A DNA stretch of 64,000 bases from Falsiroseomonas algicola (GCF_011040385.1 NZ_JAAIKB010000004.1:372001-436000); one strand, 5' to 3'; positions 36,410 to 46,428 are shown, counted from the first letter of the stretch. Made by a program: numbers and translations. Notes: generated by a model not told the origin, from the sequence alone.

Positions 36410-36415
36410 TATAAT
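36410..36415 (+). promoter_or_regulatory. Consensus -10 element (TATAAT)
   Basis: A perfect TATAAT within an AT-rich patch (GTGATTGTATAATTCAC), 40 bp before the ATG at 36456. No recognisable -35 is 16-18 bp upstream, so an activator or extended -10 (TG lies two bases upstream) may be involved. Confidence 0.5.
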
Positions 36416-36455
36416 TCACGCTATCGTGAGGCCCTCGCCATTCGGGGCCCCTGCC

Positions 36456-36941
36456 ATGTTGCCGCCGCCCGCCAATGATCTTCGCCCGCGCCGCCTGCGC
36501 CGCCCGGAGGATTTCGCCGGTGAGCGCGGCGGTTATGCCCCCTGGTGCGGCCCGACCGCCGTCGCGACCGCCGCGGGCCTCGACTATGCCAGCGCCTGCG
36601 ACCTGCTGGCCCGGGTGGCGCCGGATCGCTACCCGCCGGGGCGGGAGGTGGTGACGGCCTGGTGGCGCGACCTGGTCGGCGCGCTGGACCTCGCCGGCGT
36701 GACTGCCGAGCCCCATCCGGTCGAGGGCCGCAAGACGCTCACCCGCGCGGTGCGGGAGGGCCTGCCCGAGGGCTGGTGGCTGGCCCGCGTCACCGGGCAT
36801 TTCTGCCTGGTGGAAGTCGCCCGCGGCGGCGCGAGGGTCTTCGACAACCGCCTGCATGGGGAGAAGCTCTCCCCCCGCGCCCATGGCCGCCGCCGCGTGA
36901 CGCATCTGGCCCGGGTGCCGACGCCGCCCGGCGCGGAGTAG
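36456..36941 (+). CDS. Putative papain-fold (C39-like) cysteine hydrolase
   Basis: A 161-residue cytosolic protein without signal peptide. The order Cys31 (WCGPTAVA), His115 (TGHFCLVE) and Asp130 (VFDN) is that of papain-like Cys-His-Asp/Asn hydrolases; the CGPTA motif is typical of C39-like and transglutaminase-like families. There is no ABC transporter or double-glycine substrate nearby, so a bacteriocin-processing role is unlikely. It might be a stand-alone protease, a deamidase or an effector domain. It lies upstream of an Imm11-like gene on the same strand. Confidence 0.6.
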   Translation: MLPPPANDLRPRRLRRPEDFAGERGGYAPWCGPTAVATAAGLDYASACDLLARVAPDRYPPGREVVTAWWRDLVGALDLAGVTAEPHPVEGRKTLTRAVREGLPEGWWLARVTGHFCLVEVARGGARVFDNRLHGEKLSPRAHGRRRVTHLARVPTPPGAE

Positions 36942-37117
36942 CGCGCGCCCGCCCGCCGATGGTTCCGATACGGCATCGGATGTCGTAGGGAGTCGTCAGC
37001 AGACAGGGGCGGAGGGTGCATGTCTCGGCTGATGGCGATGGTGATCCTGGCCGACAGGGCCGCCCGCATCCCAGCGCTCCAATGGGCGGTCGAGGCTGCC
37101 ACGCCGGGGAACGCCAC

Positions 37118-37891
37118 ATGAGCATCGCCAAAGACGCCTATGAGGAATTGTGCCGCGCCCGTGACGCCCTCGATGCCGGGCCCGATGAGGGGGAGGAGCG
37201 CGGCGAATTGTTCCGCCGGTACCTCAAGACCCGGATCACGCAGTACAATCGCGCAGAGAGCGTGCGTCCGGTCATTGATCCGGTCCCAGCGATGAACCGC
37301 CGTTTCTTCGTCATGCAGCGAAGGGTGACGTCGCAGGTCGTATTCGCACCGGGCGAGGCCTCCCCAGCTTACGACGCCGGGGATGGCAGAGGGTGGGAGC
37401 CCATGCGGTCCCGCCCGGCCCCCCGCTTGATGTTGGGCCCCGGGCTCTCCTTTCGTCGCATGACCACGGTGCTCGATTGCCCGTGCTATTACGGCACCCA
37501 CATCCTGCCCCGCTCGCTGCTGGACATCTGGCTGCGCTTCGATGCCGCAGCCCTGGACGTCCTGCCCATTCATCTCGAAGGCCGCCGCAAGCAACCGGCA
37601 CCGCAGGACTATTTCTACGTCGACATCATCCGCCGCCTCCCGGCCTTTGACCTGGATGCCATGGGTGTCTTCCTGTTCCGTCAGCCGAAGCCGTATGCCA
37701 ACAGCGTCGAAATCTTCCCCACACCCCGCGCCTTCGCACTCCGGGACGATCTGCCGGTTGACGGCGTGCATTTGTTCCGCGACGCGAACTGGCGAGAGAC
37801 CTACTTCGTCTCCACGCAGCTTCACCAAGCCTGCCTTGACGCAGGCTTCACCGACCTTCCGCTCGCAGCGCCGGAAGCGCCAGAGCGGTGA
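37118..37891 (+). CDS. Imm11/DUF1629-like protein
   Basis: A 257-residue soluble protein. The second half fits the Imm11 (DUF1629) pattern: YFYVDIIRRLPAFDLDA, then LFRDANWRETYFVSTQLHQA and the C-terminal CLDAGFTDLPLAAP, matching family features of a central YYxxN/D strand and an FR...vfvSe.lk.al..aGltgl end. Imm11 proteins are immunity proteins of polymorphic toxins. Start 37118 (MSIAKDAYEE) is preferred after GGGGAA. No toxin with export domains is in the window. Confidence 0.6.
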   Translation: MSIAKDAYEELCRARDALDAGPDEGEERGELFRRYLKTRITQYNRAESVRPVIDPVPAMNRRFFVMQRRVTSQVVFAPGEASPAYDAGDGRGWEPMRSRPAPRLMLGPGLSFRRMTTVLDCPCYYGTHILPRSLLDIWLRFDAAALDVLPIHLEGRRKQPAPQDYFYVDIIRRLPAFDLDAMGVFLFRQPKPYANSVEIFPTPRAFALRDDLPVDGVHLFRDANWRETYFVSTQLHQACLDAGFTDLPLAAPEAPER

Positions 37892-37971
37892 TGGCCCGTG
37901 ACAAATCGGACACTGGCCCACCTCGGCCGCGTCATCGGCCGGATGCGCTGATGGCCCGCTGCACGCCCAGC

Positions 37972-38000
37972 TTGCAGCCGCCACGGCCCAGGTCTATATG
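37972..38000 (+). promoter_or_regulatory. Promoter of the rimP-nusA-infB operon
   Basis: TTGCAG (37972-37977) and TATATG (37995-38000) are 17 bp apart, giving a leader of about 100 nt that contains a complete terminator hairpin before rimP. Confidence 0.65.
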
Positions 38001-38034
38001 ACATCCGAGAGATCGCTTTCCGACGAGACCGGGA

Positions 38035-38062
38035 GGTGGCCCCGAAACGGGCCGCCTTTTTT
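38035..38062 (+). terminator. Leader terminator/attenuator upstream of rimP
   Basis: GGTGGCCC and GGGCCGCC (one G-T wobble) form an 8-bp stem around CGAAAC, followed by TTTTTT. It sits between the promoter at 37972 and the rimP ATG, so it can only act as an attenuator of this operon. Comparable rimP-leader hairpins are known in proteobacteria; NusA autoregulation of its operon by read-through is a plausible mechanism. Confidence 0.75.
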
Positions 38063-38108
38063 GTTGGCCGCTTCCTGTGGCCCCGGGCGCGTCGGCCTGG
38101 AACGCGCA

Positions 38109-38696
38109 ATGGACGAAGACCTTCCGCATCATGAGGGCCTGGAGGCCCGCATCGCCACGGCGATCCTGCCGACGCTGGGTCAGCTCGGCTACGAACTCGT
38201 GCGGGTGCAGGTCAGCGGCAAGGAACGGCCGGTGGTGCAGATCATGGCCGACCGGGCCGACCAGGCACCCTTCACCGTCGATGACTGCGAGACCATCAGC
38301 CATTCCGTCGGCGCCGTGCTGGACGTGGAAGACCCGATCAAGGGCGAATGGATGCTGGAGGTGTCCTCCGCCGGCATCGACCGCCCGCTGACCCGCGCCA
38401 AGGACTGGAACCGCTTCGCCGGCCACCTGGCGACCGTCGAGCTGGTCGTGCCGCAGGATGGCCGCAAGCGCTTCCGCGGCCTGGCGCTGGGTGCGGATGC
38501 GGAGACGGCGCGGCTGCGGCTGGAGGATGGCACGCAGCTCGACCTGCCGCGCGGCAATATCCGCCGCGCCAAGCTGGTGCTGACCGATGAGTTGATTGCG
38601 GCGACCACCGTGCCGGCCGAGGATGCCGAGCCGGAGGCCGTCGAGGAAAAGGCCGAAGGGGCGCCCCCCCGCGGCCGCAAACCCAAGAGGAACTGA
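38109..38696 (+). CDS. rimP: Ribosome maturation factor RimP
   Basis: 30S assembly factor of 195 residues. N-terminal domain: [20 protein letters not shown] and [19 protein letters not shown]; then [21 protein letters not shown], the family signature; C-terminal SH3-like domain [19 protein letters not shown]. An acidic/Ala tail ends RGRKPKRN. Start at 38109 gives the normal length. Four bases separate it from nusA. Confidence 0.94.
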   Translation: MDEDLPHHEGLEARIATAILPTLGQLGYELVRVQVSGKERPVVQIMADRADQAPFTVDDCETISHSVGAVLDVEDPIKGEWMLEVSSAGIDRPLTRAKDWNRFAGHLATVELVVPQDGRKRFRGLALGADAETARLRLEDGTQLDLPRGNIRRAKLVLTDELIAATTVPAEDAEPEAVEEKAEGAPPRGRKPKRN

Positions 38697-38700
38697 CGCC

Positions 38701-40350
38701 ATGGCGATGGATGTCGCGATCGCGCGCCCGGAACTCCTGCAGGTGGCCGATGCGGTCGCGCGGGAGAAGATGATCGAGCGGGACGAGGTGCTCGAGGCGA
38801 TGGAGCAGGCCATCCAGAAGGCCGGCCGCGCCAAATACGGGCATGAGAAGGACATCCGCGCCACCATCGACCGCAAGAGCGGGGAGGTCCGCCTCTCCCG
38901 CTGGACGGAGGTGGTGGAAGCCGAGCCCGTGGAGAACGAGGCGACGCAGCTCTCCTTCCGCATCGCCCAGAAGATCAAGCCCGGCATCCAGATCGGCGAA
39001 TTCATCGTCGATCCGCTGCCGCCGATCGATTTCGGCCGCATCGCCGCCCAGACCGCCAAGCAGGTCATCGTGCAGCGCGTCCGTGAGGTCGAGCGCAGCA
39101 AGCAGTACCACGAGTACAAGGACCGCGTCGGCGAGATCATCAACGGCGTCGTCAAGCGGACCGAATACGGGAACCTGATGGTCGATCTCGGCCGCGCGGA
39201 GGCCCTGCTGCGCCGCGACGAGACCATCCCGCGCGAAGCCTTCCGCAACGGCGACCGCGTGCGCGCCTACATCTACGACGTGCGGGAGGAACCGCGCGGC
39301 CCGCAGATCTTCCTCAGCCGCACCCATCCGGGTTTCCTCGCGAAGCTTTTCGCGCAGGAAGTGCCGGAAATCTATGACGGCATCATCGAGATCAAGGCGG
39401 TGGCGCGCGACCCCGGTTCCCGCGCCAAGATGGCCGTGATCTCCCGCGACAGCTCCATCGACCCCGTCGGCGCCTGCGTCGGCATGCGCGGATCGCGCGT
39501 GCAGGCGGTGGTGCAGGAACTGCAGGGCGAGAAGATCGACATCATCCCCTGGTCGCAGGACCAGGCGACCTTCATCGTCAACGCCCTCGCCCCCGCCGAG
39601 GTCACCAAGGTGGTGCTGGACGACGATGCGCGGCGCGTGGAAGTCGTGGTGCCGGACGACCAGCTCAGCCTGGCCATCGGCCGCCGCGGCCAGAACGTCC
39701 GCCTGGCCTCCCAGCTGACGCGCTATGACGTGGACATCCTGACGGAGGCCGAGGAATCCGAGCGCCGGCAGGAGGATTTCCGCAAGCGCTCCGGCCTCTT
39801 CGTCGAGGGCCTGGACGTCGATGACGTCATCGCCGGCCTGCTGGTGACCGAGGGCTTCGGCTCCATCGAGGACATCATCAACGTCGATGACGAGGAACTC
39901 GCGGGGATCGAAGGCTTCGACGAGAATGTCGCGGCCGAGTTGAAGCGCCGCGCGCAGGCCTTCCTCGACAAGCGCGACCTTGAACTGGACGAGAAGCGTC
40001 GCGAGATGGGGGTGGAGGACGCGGTCGCCGAGGTCGGCGGCTTCTCCCCCGCCATGCTGGTGGCGCTGGGCGAGAAGGGCGTGAAGTCGCTCGACGACCT
40101 GGCCGACCTGGCAGGCGACGAGCTGATCGAGATCCTGGGCACGGATGCGGTGGACGAGGATACGGCCAATGCCGTGATCCTGGCCGCCCGCCAGTCCGCT
40201 GGCTGGTTCGGCGACGAGGATGTGGTCGGCGCCATGGCGGCGCAGGCGGAAGCCGAGGGGGCTGACGCCGAGGCGGATGCCGAAGGCGCCGAGGAAGGTG
40301 CCGAAGAAGGCGCCGCGGATGAGGAGCAGGGCGACGAGCGCAACGCCTGA
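38701..40350 (+). CDS. nusA: Transcription termination/antitermination protein NusA
   Basis: A 549-residue NusA: N-terminal RNA-polymerase-binding domain (1-125), S1 domain (about 135-200, [18 protein letters not shown]), two KH domains ([18 protein letters not shown] and [14 protein letters not shown]), and two C-terminal helix-hairpin-helix repeats ([33 protein letters not shown]). The last ~40 residues are a Glu/Ala-rich acidic tail. Directly after rimP. Confidence 0.97.
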   Translation: MAMDVAIARPELLQVADAVAREKMIERDEVLEAMEQAIQKAGRAKYGHEKDIRATIDRKSGEVRLSRWTEVVEAEPVENEATQLSFRIAQKIKPGIQIGEFIVDPLPPIDFGRIAAQTAKQVIVQRVREVERSKQYHEYKDRVGEIINGVVKRTEYGNLMVDLGRAEALLRRDETIPREAFRNGDRVRAYIYDVREEPRGPQIFLSRTHPGFLAKLFAQEVPEIYDGIIEIKAVARDPGSRAKMAVISRDSSIDPVGACVGMRGSRVQAVVQELQGEKIDIIPWSQDQATFIVNALAPAEVTKVVLDDDARRVEVVVPDDQLSLAIGRRGQNVRLASQLTRYDVDILTEAEESERRQEDFRKRSGLFVEGLDVDDVIAGLLVTEGFGSIEDIINVDDEELAGIEGFDENVAAELKRRAQAFLDKRDLELDEKRREMGVEDAVAEVGGFSPAMLVALGEKGVKSLDDLADLAGDELIEILGTDAVDEDTANAVILAARQSAGWFGDEDVVGAMAAQAEAEGADAEADAEGAEEGAEEGAADEEQGDERNA

Positions 40351-41095
40351 CACGACGCCGCAGCCGATCGAGGACGCGGCGCCGGCTCGGCTGATCGAGG
40401 ATCAGCCCGCCCTGGCGGCGACCGAACCCGGCGAGGACGGGGCGGATGACGCGGAGGAGCCCGAGAAGGGCCCGCTGCGCCGCTGCCTCGTGACGCGGGA
40501 GCGGTTGCCGAAGGAAGCGATGCTGCGCTTCGTGCTGTCGCCGGACCGGCTTGTCGTCTGCGACCTCGCGGGACGGCTGCCGGGCCGGGGAATGTGGTTG
40601 AGCGCGAAGGCCGATGTGATAGAACGGGCCGCGACCCGTGGGGCCTTCGCCAAGGCCGCGCGTGGTTCGGTGCACGTGCCCCCCGACCTTCGCGCGCGGA
40701 TCGAGGACGGCCTTCGGGGGCGCGTCCGCGACCTCATCGGCTTCGCCCGTCGCGCCGGGCAGGCCGTCAGCGGCTGGCAGGCGGCGCGGGAGATGTTGCA
40801 GGCCGGCAATGCCGGCCTGGTGGTCCAGGCTTCCGATGGCAGCCTGGCGGAACGTGAGAGGCTCGTCGGCTTGCGGCGGGTCGCCTCGGTGGCGCCGCTG
40901 AACGCGGCGGAGCTGGGGGCGCTGTTCGGGCGGGACCGGGCGGTGCATGTTGTGATTGCGCCAGGGAAGCTGGCGGACGGGATCGCGGCGGAAGCCGCAC
41001 GGCTCGTGGGCGTTGCCGCCGCGGGGCCAAGACAGGGGGACGCGCCGGGCGCGCCGCCCGAGGCAACACCCCCCCCGGCCAAGGCCGGGGACTGA
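40319..41095 (+). CDS. YlxR-type RNA-binding protein fused to an L7Ae-like domain
   Basis: Two domains in 258 residues: a YlxR/DUF448 domain (about 40-110; RRCLVTRERLPKEAMLRFV, then LPGRGMWLSA) and a C-terminal L7Ae/L30e-like domain (about 130-235; IGFARRAGQAVSGWQAAREML). The fusion replaces the separate ylxR and ylxQ genes of Firmicutes in the nusA-infB operon and is usual in alphaproteobacteria. ATG 40319 overlaps the end of nusA by 32 bp. Confidence 0.88.
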   Translation: MRSRATSATPDTTPQPIEDAAPARLIEDQPALAATEPGEDGADDAEEPEKGPLRRCLVTRERLPKEAMLRFVLSPDRLVVCDLAGRLPGRGMWLSAKADVIERAATRGAFAKAARGSVHVPPDLRARIEDGLRGRVRDLIGFARRAGQAVSGWQAAREMLQAGNAGLVVQASDGSLAERERLVGLRRVASVAPLNAAELGALFGRDRAVHVVIAPGKLADGIAAEAARLVGVAAAGPRQGDAPGAPPEATPPPAKAGD

Positions 41096-41218
41096 ATACC
41101 GCGTCCCGGGTTGCCGGGGCGGGGACCGACTTCACCCGCGCTTGCGCGGACTGCACAGGGTGCCGCGTTCAACACGCGGCGAGACATGACGGACGAGAGA
41201 TCGGGTTCGGATCGGCGG

Positions 41219-44206
41219 ATGAGCGACCAGAACGACCAGGATGCGGCAAAGGGCCGGCTTTCCCTACGGCCCGGCGGCCGCCTGGAGCTGGGCAAGACGG
41301 TGGACGCTGGCAGCGTGCGCCAGTCCTTCAGCCATGGCCGCAGCAAGGTGGTGCAGGTGGAGGTGCTGAAGAAGCGCGCCCCCACCGCACCCGTGGCCCC
41401 GGCCAAGCCGGGTGCGACGCCAGCGGCGGCCGCGCCGGCCGGCGCCCAGCCCGGCGGGCCTCGCCCCGCCGTGGGCGGGCCGCCGCGCACCGGCAATGCC
41501 ACGCCGGCGGGCAAGCCGCCCGCCGCGGCCGGCCGCCCGCTGACGCAGGCGGAAGTCGCCATGCGCCAGCGCGTGCTGGAGGAGCAGCGCCGCGTCGAGG
41601 CGCAGCGCCAGCGGGAGGAGCGGGAGCGCCAGGCGCTCCAGCTGCGCTCCGCCGCCGAGGAAGCGGCCCGCCGCGCCGAGGAGGAGCGTCGCCGCGCCGA
41701 GGATGAGGAGCGCCTGGCCGCCGAGGAGGCGCGCCGCGCCGCCGAGGAAGCGCGCCGTGCGCCGCCGCCCGCCCCGGTCGAGGAAAGCGCGCCCGTGGCC
41801 GCCGCCCCGCAGGCGCCGGCCCCGGCACCGGCCCAGCCCGTGGCTCCCCCCCGCCCGCAGGCCCCGCCCGCGCCGATGGCGCGCCGGCCGGAGCCCTCCG
41901 GCCCCGCGCCCCGCCGCGATGGCCCGCCGCCCCGCCAGGGTGATGGCCCGTCCCGCGACGGCGGCCCGCGCCCGGGTTTCGGCGCTCGCCCCGGCTATGG
42001 CGACCGCGCCGGTGGCCCGCCGCGCCCGATGGCGCCGCCGCTGCGCACCGGCCGCCCCGGCCCGGTGCCGACCTCCATCGGCCCGCGCCGCCCGGCCGGC
42101 CCGCCCGGCGCCCCGCCGAACGTGCCGCCCAACGTGCCGCCGCCGGATGCGCCCGCCGCCAAGCTGACGCTGAAGGCGCGCTCGCCGCGGGAGGATGACG
42201 AGGAATCGCGCCCCGTCCGCCGCCCCGGCATGGTCGGCCCGCCCGGCGCCAAGAAGCCCGTCGCGCCGCCGCCGAAGAAGACCCTCGCACCGTCCGACCG
42301 GCGCCGCGAAGGCCGCATCGACGTCAATGCGGCGATCGAGGGCGAGGATGAGCGCACGCGCTCCATCGCCTCCGTCCGCCGCGCCCGTGAGCGTGAGCGG
42401 CGGCAGCAGGAACTGGCGCGCCTGCGCTCCGGCGCCGAGCGCGTGGTCCGCGACGTGGTGGTGCCGGAAACCATCACCGTGCAGGAACTGGCGAACCGCA
42501 TGGCCGCGCGTGGCGGCGAGGTGGTGAAGGCCCTGTTCCGCATGGGCGTGATGGCGACGCTGACGCAGTCCATCGACGCCGACACGGCGGAGCTGATCGT
42601 CCAGGAATTCGGCCACCGCGTGAAGCGCGTGGCGGAAGGCGATGTCGAGATCGGCATCGAGGGCGACGAGGACACGGATGTCGACCTGGAGCCGCGCGCG
42701 CCGGTCGTCACCATCATGGGCCATGTCGACCACGGCAAGACCAGCCTGCTGGACGCGCTGCGCCGCGCCGATGTGGCGGCGCACGAGGCCGGCGGCATCA
42801 CCCAGCATATCGGCGCCTACCAGGTGACGATCCCGACCGGCGAGAAGGTGACCTTCATCGACACGCCGGGCCACGCGGCCTTCACCGCCATGCGCGCCCG
42901 CGGCGCCAGCGTGACCGACATGGTCGTGCTGGTCGTGGCGGCGGATGACGGCGTGATGCCGCAGACGATCGAGGCGATCAGCCACGCCAAGGCGGCCGAC
43001 GTGCCGATCATCGTGGCCATCAACAAGATCGACAAGCCGGGCGTGCGCCCCGAGCGCGTGAAGCAGGAACTGCTGCAGCACGAGATCGTGGTGGAAAGCC
43101 TGGGCGGCGAGACGCAGGAGATCGAGGTCTCCGCCACGCAGAAGCTCAACCTCGACAAGCTGCTCGAGGCCATCACGCTGCAGGCGGAAATCCTGGACCT
43201 GCGCGCCAATCCGGACCGCGCGGCCGAAGGCACCGTGATCGAAAGCCGCCTCGACCGCGGCCGCGGTCCGGTGGCGACCGTGCTGGTCCAGAAGGGTACG
43301 CTGAAGACGGGCGACATCGTCGTGGCCGGCGCCGAATGGGGCCGGGTGCGCGCGATGCTGGACGACAAGGCACGCCAGGTGAAGGAAGCCGGCCCATCCC
43401 TGCCGGTCGAGATCCTGGGCCTCTCGGGCGTCCCCACCGCCGGCGAGAACTTCGTCGCGGTGAAGGACGAGACGCAGGCGCGCGAGATCTCCGAATTCCG
43501 CACGCGCAAGCTGCGGGAGAAGCAGGTGGCGGCGATCAGCGCCGGCCGCGGCAGCCTGACCGACATGCTGGCGCGCATCCAGGCGGGGCAGCAGAAGGAA
43601 GTGGCCGTCGTCTGCAAGGCGGACGTGCAGGGCAGCGCGGAAGCCATCGGCGTCACCCTCGGCAAGCTCGGCAACGACGAGGTGCGGGTCCGTGTCCTGC
43701 ACAGCGCCGTCGGCCAGATCACCGAGAGCGACATCCAGCTCGCCAAGGCTTCCAACGCCGTCATCGTCGCCTTCAACGTCCGCGCCACCACCCAGGCGCG
43801 GGAGATGGCGCAGCGCGACGGCGTCGAGATCCGCTACTACTCCATCATCTACGAGGTGGCGGACGACATCGAGGAGCTGGTGCGCGGCAAGCTGGCGCCG
43901 GTGCAGCGGGAGAAGTTCCTGGGCTACGCCCAGATCCTGCAGGTCTTCGAGGTCAAGCGCATCGGCAACGTGGCGGGCTGCCGCGTAACCGAAGGCGTGG
44001 TCAAGCGCGGCTGCGGCGTCCGCCTGCTGCGCGACGGCACTGTCATCCACCAGGGCGAGCTCAGCACGCTGCGCCGCTTCAAGGATGACGTGAAGGAAGT
44101 GACCAACGGCTACGAATGCGGCATGTCCTTCGTGAACTACAACGACATCCGCGTCGGCGACCAGATCGAGTGCTACGAGACCGAGACGGTCGCCGGCACG
44201 CTCTGA
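41219..44206 (+). CDS. infB: Translation initiation factor IF-2
   Basis: A 995-residue IF-2. Residues ~1-45 are the conserved start ([24 protein letters not shown]). Residues ~50-360 are a very long low-complexity arm, first Ala/Glu/Arg-rich coiled coil, then Pro/Arg-rich. The IF2_N domain ([20 protein letters not shown]) and the GTPase follow (G1 GHVDHGKTS about 501-509, [12 protein letters not shown]), then domains II to IV to the C-terminal [19 protein letters not shown] 41186 is an alternative start; both SDs are weak. Confidence 0.97.
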   Translation: MSDQNDQDAAKGRLSLRPGGRLELGKTVDAGSVRQSFSHGRSKVVQVEVLKKRAPTAPVAPAKPGATPAAAAPAGAQPGGPRPAVGGPPRTGNATPAGKPPAAAGRPLTQAEVAMRQRVLEEQRRVEAQRQREERERQALQLRSAAEEAARRAEEERRRAEDEERLAAEEARRAAEEARRAPPPAPVEESAPVAAAPQAPAPAPAQPVAPPRPQAPPAPMARRPEPSGPAPRRDGPPPRQGDGPSRDGGPRPGFGARPGYGDRAGGPPRPMAPPLRTGRPGPVPTSIGPRRPAGPPGAPPNVPPNVPPPDAPAAKLTLKARSPREDDEESRPVRRPGMVGPPGAKKPVAPPPKKTLAPSDRRREGRIDVNAAIEGEDERTRSIASVRRARERERRQQELARLRSGAERVVRDVVVPETITVQELANRMAARGGEVVKALFRMGVMATLTQSIDADTAELIVQEFGHRVKRVAEGDVEIGIEGDEDTDVDLEPRAPVVTIMGHVDHGKTSLLDALRRADVAAHEAGGITQHIGAYQVTIPTGEKVTFIDTPGHAAFTAMRARGASVTDMVVLVVAADDGVMPQTIEAISHAKAADVPIIVAINKIDKPGVRPERVKQELLQHEIVVESLGGETQEIEVSATQKLNLDKLLEAITLQAEILDLRANPDRAAEGTVIESRLDRGRGPVATVLVQKGTLKTGDIVVAGAEWGRVRAMLDDKARQVKEAGPSLPVEILGLSGVPTAGENFVAVKDETQAREISEFRTRKLREKQVAAISAGRGSLTDMLARIQAGQQKEVAVVCKADVQGSAEAIGVTLGKLGNDEVRVRVLHSAVGQITESDIQLAKASNAVIVAFNVRATTQAREMAQRDGVEIRYYSIIYEVADDIEELVRGKLAPVQREKFLGYAQILQVFEVKRIGNVAGCRVTEGVVKRGCGVRLLRDGTVIHQGELSTLRRFKDDVKEVTNGYECGMSFVNYNDIRVGDQIECYETETVAGTL

Positions 44207-44227
44207 CGCCCTAACGGCTCGGCAGCA

Positions 44228-44258
44228 GGGGGCGCGGCGGAGACGCCGCGCCCCCTTT
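44228..44258 (+). terminator. Intercistronic hairpin between infB and rbfA
   Basis: Twelve perfect base pairs (GGGGGCGCGGCG/CGCCGCGCCCCC) closed by a GAGA tetraloop and followed by only TTT. Probably a partial terminator or processing/stability hairpin that lowers expression of rbfA-truB-rpsO relative to infB. Confidence 0.7.
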
Positions 44259-44292
44259 GCGTTGGCCGAGACTTCTTGAAGGAATGACCAGC

Positions 44293-44781
44293 ATGGCCCG
44301 CCGATCCGGGAATGCACCGCCCACCGAGGCGCGGCGCGAGAGCCGCCCCTCCCCCCGCCGCGAGGGCCCGCAGGGCCCCTCCCAGCGCCAGCTCCGCGTG
44401 GCGGAGGAGGTGCGCCACGCGCTCGCCGCCGTCTTCGCGCGGGAGGAATTCCGCGACCCGGACCTGCACGGGCTGCATGTGACGGTGACGGAGGTCCGCG
44501 CCTCCCCCGACCTCAAGCACATGACGGCCTTCGTCAGCGGGCTCGGCAAGGATTTGACGCCGGCGCAGTTCGCCGGCCTCAGGCGCGTCTCGCCCTTCCT
44601 CCGCACCCAGGTCAGCCGCGCGGTGCGGCTGAAATTCGCCCCCGACCTGCATTTCCAGCCGGACACCGCGCTCGACTACGCCATGCACATCAGCAAGGTC
44701 ATGCAGCGGCCGGAGGTGCAGCAGGATCTGCAGCCGAAGCCCGCCACGACCCCCGAACGCCAGGACGACGACGCAACGTGA
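44293..44781 (+). CDS. rbfA: Ribosome-binding factor A
   Basis: A 162-residue 30S maturation factor for the 16S 5' helix. A basic, disordered N terminus precedes the KH-like core RQLRVAEEVRHALAAVFARE, ending LKFAPDLHFQPDTALDYAM. ATG 44293 is chosen because the SD GAAGGA directly abuts the other ATG (44284) but is ideally spaced from this one. Its stop overlaps the GTG of truB. Confidence 0.94.
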   Translation: MARRSGNAPPTEARRESRPSPRREGPQGPSQRQLRVAEEVRHALAAVFAREEFRDPDLHGLHVTVTEVRASPDLKHMTAFVSGLGKDLTPAQFAGLRRVSPFLRTQVSRAVRLKFAPDLHFQPDTALDYAMHISKVMQRPEVQQDLQPKPATTPERQDDDAT

Positions 44782-45773
44782 GCCCGCCCAACCGCCACCG
44801 CCCCAACAGGAAGCCCAAGGGCAGGCCGCTCGATGGCTGGCTGATCGTGGACAAGCCGTCGGGCATCGGCTCCACGGATGTCGTCAACAAGGTGAAGCGC
44901 GCCTTCCAGGCGCAGAAGGCGGGCCATGGCGGCACGCTCGATCCGCTGGCCACCGGCCTGCTGCCGGTCGCCTTCGGCGCCGCGACCAAGACCGTCCCCT
45001 ATGTGATGGACGGCACCAAGAGCTACCACTTCACCCTGAAGTTCGGGGAGGCGCGGGACACCGACGACGCCGATGGCAAGGTGACCGCCACCAGCGACGT
45101 CCGCCCCACGGATGCCGAGATCGAGGCCGTGCTGCCGCGCTTCCGCGGCGACATCATGCAGGTTCCGCCCGCCTATTCCGCCATCAAGATCGGCGGCGAG
45201 CGCGCCTATGACCTGGCTCGCGAGGGTCAGCTGGTGGAGATCGCGCCGCGCCCCGCGCGGATCGACCGCTTCGACCTGATCGCGCGGCCGGACATCGACA
45301 CCGCCATCTTCCATGTCGAGAGCGGCAAAGGCGTCTATATGCGCTCCCTCGCGCGCGACGTGGCGCAGGCCGTGGGCTCGGTCGGCCATATCACAGCCCT
45401 GCGCCGGCTGCGGGTCGGACCCTTCCGGGAAGCGCATGCGATTTCCCTGGACAGCCTGCTCGGAACCGGCGATACGCCGTCCCCTTCCCCGGACCTCCTT
45501 CTTCCCGTGACGACCGCGCTGGCCGACATCCCGGCACTGGCCGTCAATGGAGAGGAGGCCACCCGCCTCATGCAGGGCCAGGCGATCAGCCTGGTGGACC
45601 TGATGGGCAGGATTCCCCGCGAGGCGGACCCCGAAGGGGGCCTGCTGCGCGCGATGGCGGGGGAGCGTCTCCTCGGCCTGTGCCGGCTGGAAGGCGGTTG
45701 GATGCAGCCCGAGCGGCTGATCCAGCTCGGCCATCCCGACGGCCCTTGGATCCAGGTCAGGGACGAAGCTTAA
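44778..45773 (+). CDS. truB: tRNA pseudouridine55 synthase
   Basis: Makes pseudouridine 55 in the T loop. The 331-residue protein has [37 protein letters not shown] and the catalytic Asp in [12 protein letters not shown], with [20 protein letters not shown], then a PUA-like C terminus. Translation starts at GTG 44778, overlapping the rbfA stop (GTGA), so it is coupled. Confidence 0.96.
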   Translation: MSPPNRHRPNRKPKGRPLDGWLIVDKPSGIGSTDVVNKVKRAFQAQKAGHGGTLDPLATGLLPVAFGAATKTVPYVMDGTKSYHFTLKFGEARDTDDADGKVTATSDVRPTDAEIEAVLPRFRGDIMQVPPAYSAIKIGGERAYDLAREGQLVEIAPRPARIDRFDLIARPDIDTAIFHVESGKGVYMRSLARDVAQAVGSVGHITALRRLRVGPFREAHAISLDSLLGTGDTPSPSPDLLLPVTTALADIPALAVNGEEATRLMQGQAISLVDLMGRIPREADPEGGLLRAMAGERLLGLCRLEGGWMQPERLIQLGHPDGPWIQVRDEA

Positions 45774-45792
45774 CCCACACCTGGAAGGATCG

Positions 45793-46068
45793 ATGATGTC
45801 GACCATGACGGCAGAGGCCCGCGCGGCCCTGATCAAGGAATACGCCACCAAGCCGGGCGACACCGGCAGCCCGGAGGTCCAGGTCGCCCTGATCTCCGCG
45901 CGCGTCGCCATGCTGACGGAACACCTGAAGGCCCACCCGAAGGACTTCCACAGCCGGCGCGGCCTGCTGGTGCTGGTCGGCCAGCGCCGTGGCCTGCTGG
46001 ACTATGTGAAGCGGAAGGATGTGAAGCGCTACGAGAGCCTGATCGGGCGCCTCGGCCTGCGCCGCTGA
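45793..46068 (+). CDS. rpsO: 30S ribosomal protein S15
   Basis: A 91-residue S15: [36 protein letters not shown] and [20 protein letters not shown] lies just before the starts at 45793/45796 (adjacent ATGs). Last gene of the operon; a strong terminator follows. The usual downstream neighbour pnp is not present. Confidence 0.97.
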   Translation: MMSTMTAEARAALIKEYATKPGDTGSPEVQVALISARVAMLTEHLKAHPKDFHSRRGLLVLVGQRRGLLDYVKRKDVKRYESLIGRLGLRR

Positions 46069-46120
46069 GTCGTGCCGTAAGGCGCGCGAACAGCAATTTC
46101 CGCCGCGAGGCGGGCATGAG

Positions 46121-46154
46121 AAAGGCCCGGGGAGGAAACTCCCCGGGCCTTTTT
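46121..46154. terminator. Strong bidirectional terminator after rpsO
   Basis: A perfect 14-bp stem (AAAGGCCCGGGGAG / CTCCCCGGGCCTTT) with a GAAA tetraloop; T-runs are present on both strands. It closes the rimP-rpsO operon and also ends minus-strand transcription past csbD. Confidence 0.93.
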
Positions 46155-46167
46155 CGTGGAAAGGAAA

Positions 46168-46228
46168 CGGGGAAGGCGCTGCCTTCCCCGGGCCCCATCC
46201 GCCAGGCCCGAGACGGGCCTGGACCGTC
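46168..46228. repeat. REP-like hairpin module, copy B
   Basis: CGGGGAAGGC-GCT-GCCTTCCCCG followed by CCCCATCC and ending GACGGGCCTGGACCGTC (46212-46228). It matches 21377-21449 at both ends with a shorter middle. Placed between convergent transcripts, just past the stop of csbD. Confidence 0.7.
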
Positions 46229-46233
46229 ATCGG

Positions 46234-46428
46234 TCAGACGCGGTCCTTGCCGTCAACGGCATCGCGCGCCGCATCCTTGGCGCCGCCCACGGCGCTCTGC
46301 GCCTTGCCCTTCGCCTTGTCGGCCATGCCCTCGGCCTGCAGCTTCGCGTCGCCGGTCAGCTCACCGACGCCCTGCTTGATGCTGCCCTTCACCTGGTTGC
46401 CGGCACCGGCGATACGATCCTTGTCCAT
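46234..46428 (-). CDS. CsbD-family stress protein
   Basis: A 64-residue hydrophilic, probably disordered protein: MDKDRIAGAGNQVKGSIKQ and VGELTGDAKLQAEGMADK, the CsbD signature, with repeated KGxxQ/AVG segments. CsbD proteins accumulate under general stress; molecular function is unclear. Start 46428 gives the exact family length. Confidence 0.92.
   Translation of the reverse strand: MDKDRIAGAGNQVKGSIKQGVGELTGDAKLQAEGMADKAKGKAQSAVGGAKDAARDAVDGKDRV

Noticed and set aside
36456-36941. Bacteriocin-processing C39 peptidase
   Set aside because: No ABC transporter domain, no double-glycine leader peptide gene and no export signal nearby.
41264-44317. A 1017-codon minus-strand frame opposite infB
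   Set aside because: Antisense shadow of IF-2 caused by high GC; the plus strand encodes a complete canonical IF-2.
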